A DNA stretch of 64,000 bases from Clostridia bacterium (GTDB lineage Bacteria > Bacillota_A > Clostridia > Oscillospirales > CAG-272): positions 9,586-73,585 of the forward strand of contig JAFTUD010000021.1 in assembly GCA_017466455.1 (NCBI GenBank). The letters run 5' to 3'. The notes beneath the pieces are model-generated. The model was not told the DNA's origin. It worked only from the letters and a program-made list of their open reading frames with translations, and ran no database searches. Below, one piece after another: positions 63,988-64,000 of this stretch (its first letter is position 1; every line of letters starts with the position of its first letter). The position numbers were made by a program, and so were the translations under genes.

Positions 63988-64000
63988 ATGGAAATAATCA
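63988..64000 (+). CDS. possible start of a gene leaving the window
   Basis: GGAG lies 5 nt before an ATG at 63988 (Met-Glu-Ile-Ile), divergent from the Rieske oxidoreductase. Four codons are too few to identify anything. Confidence 0.25.

Overview
The window looks like a chromosomal segment of an uncultured or gut-type Clostridia bacterium (Bacillota). The evidence is near-consensus TTGACA-N17-TATAAT promoters, AGGAGG-type ribosome binding sites, tRNA genes with encoded CCA ends, a T-box leader, a glycine riboswitch, a short-form HisG with HisZ, a YerC/TrpR-type gene at the head of the his operon, and many plant or host glycan enzymes. Base composition is low to moderate in GC. The last 1.4 kb looks richer in GC.

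Layout. 1-138 is the start of a SulP-type transporter. 310-6821 (minus) is one operon: a small PH-like membrane protein, two GH43 glycosidases, an FAD amine-oxidase-like flavoprotein and a polytopic membrane protein. 6942-8718 (plus) is a compact thiol-redox unit: ferredoxin:thioredoxin-reductase-like protein, thioredoxin and rhodanese lipoprotein, followed by a PD-(D/E)XK nuclease-like protein. 8805-13993 (minus) carries an ADP-ribosylglycohydrolase-family protein, an RNA-ligase-like protein behind a GH29 alpha-L-fucosidase, and a Kef-type antiporter. 14219-17614 (plus) has a Gfo/Idh/MocA protein, a MATE exporter and a PHP-domain protein. 18008-21016 (plus) is an amino-sugar operon: a helix-turn-helix/GlmM fusion, a GlmU-like left-handed beta-helix protein and NagB.

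21273-23561 (minus) encodes nine zinc-ribbon modules around a Vsr-like endonuclease core. It is followed by a structured intergenic repeat and tRNA-Met and tRNA-Glu genes. 24282-25548 holds a small, possibly frameshifted gene, a thioesterase and a membrane XRE regulator. 25969-30402 (plus) is a probable glycolipid operon (PlsC, GT8, GT8-PlsC fusion, SGNH esterase). 30654-33224 encodes a large secreted protein with about nineteen Cys-rich repeats.

33443-41940 (minus) is a complete, tightly packed histidine operon: yerC-hisZGDCBHA-hisF-hisIE-hisJ. 42236-54694 (minus) is a branched-chain amino-acid operon, leuA-ilvBNCD-leuCDB-DUF815-ilvA-ridA, under a leucine T-box. ilvE sits just upstream with its own promoter. 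The rest is an ABC exporter, a HAD phosphatase, a glycine-riboswitch-controlled amino-acid:sodium symporter, a DUF11 surface-type protein, tRNA-Pro, and a Rieske-tailed FAD oxidoreductase.

The most unusual items are the HTH-GlmM fusion, the zinc-ribbon/Vsr nuclease, the GT8-acyltransferase operon, the Cys-rich repeat protein and the RNA ligase in a fucosidase operon. All function calls come from reading motifs. No database search was possible.
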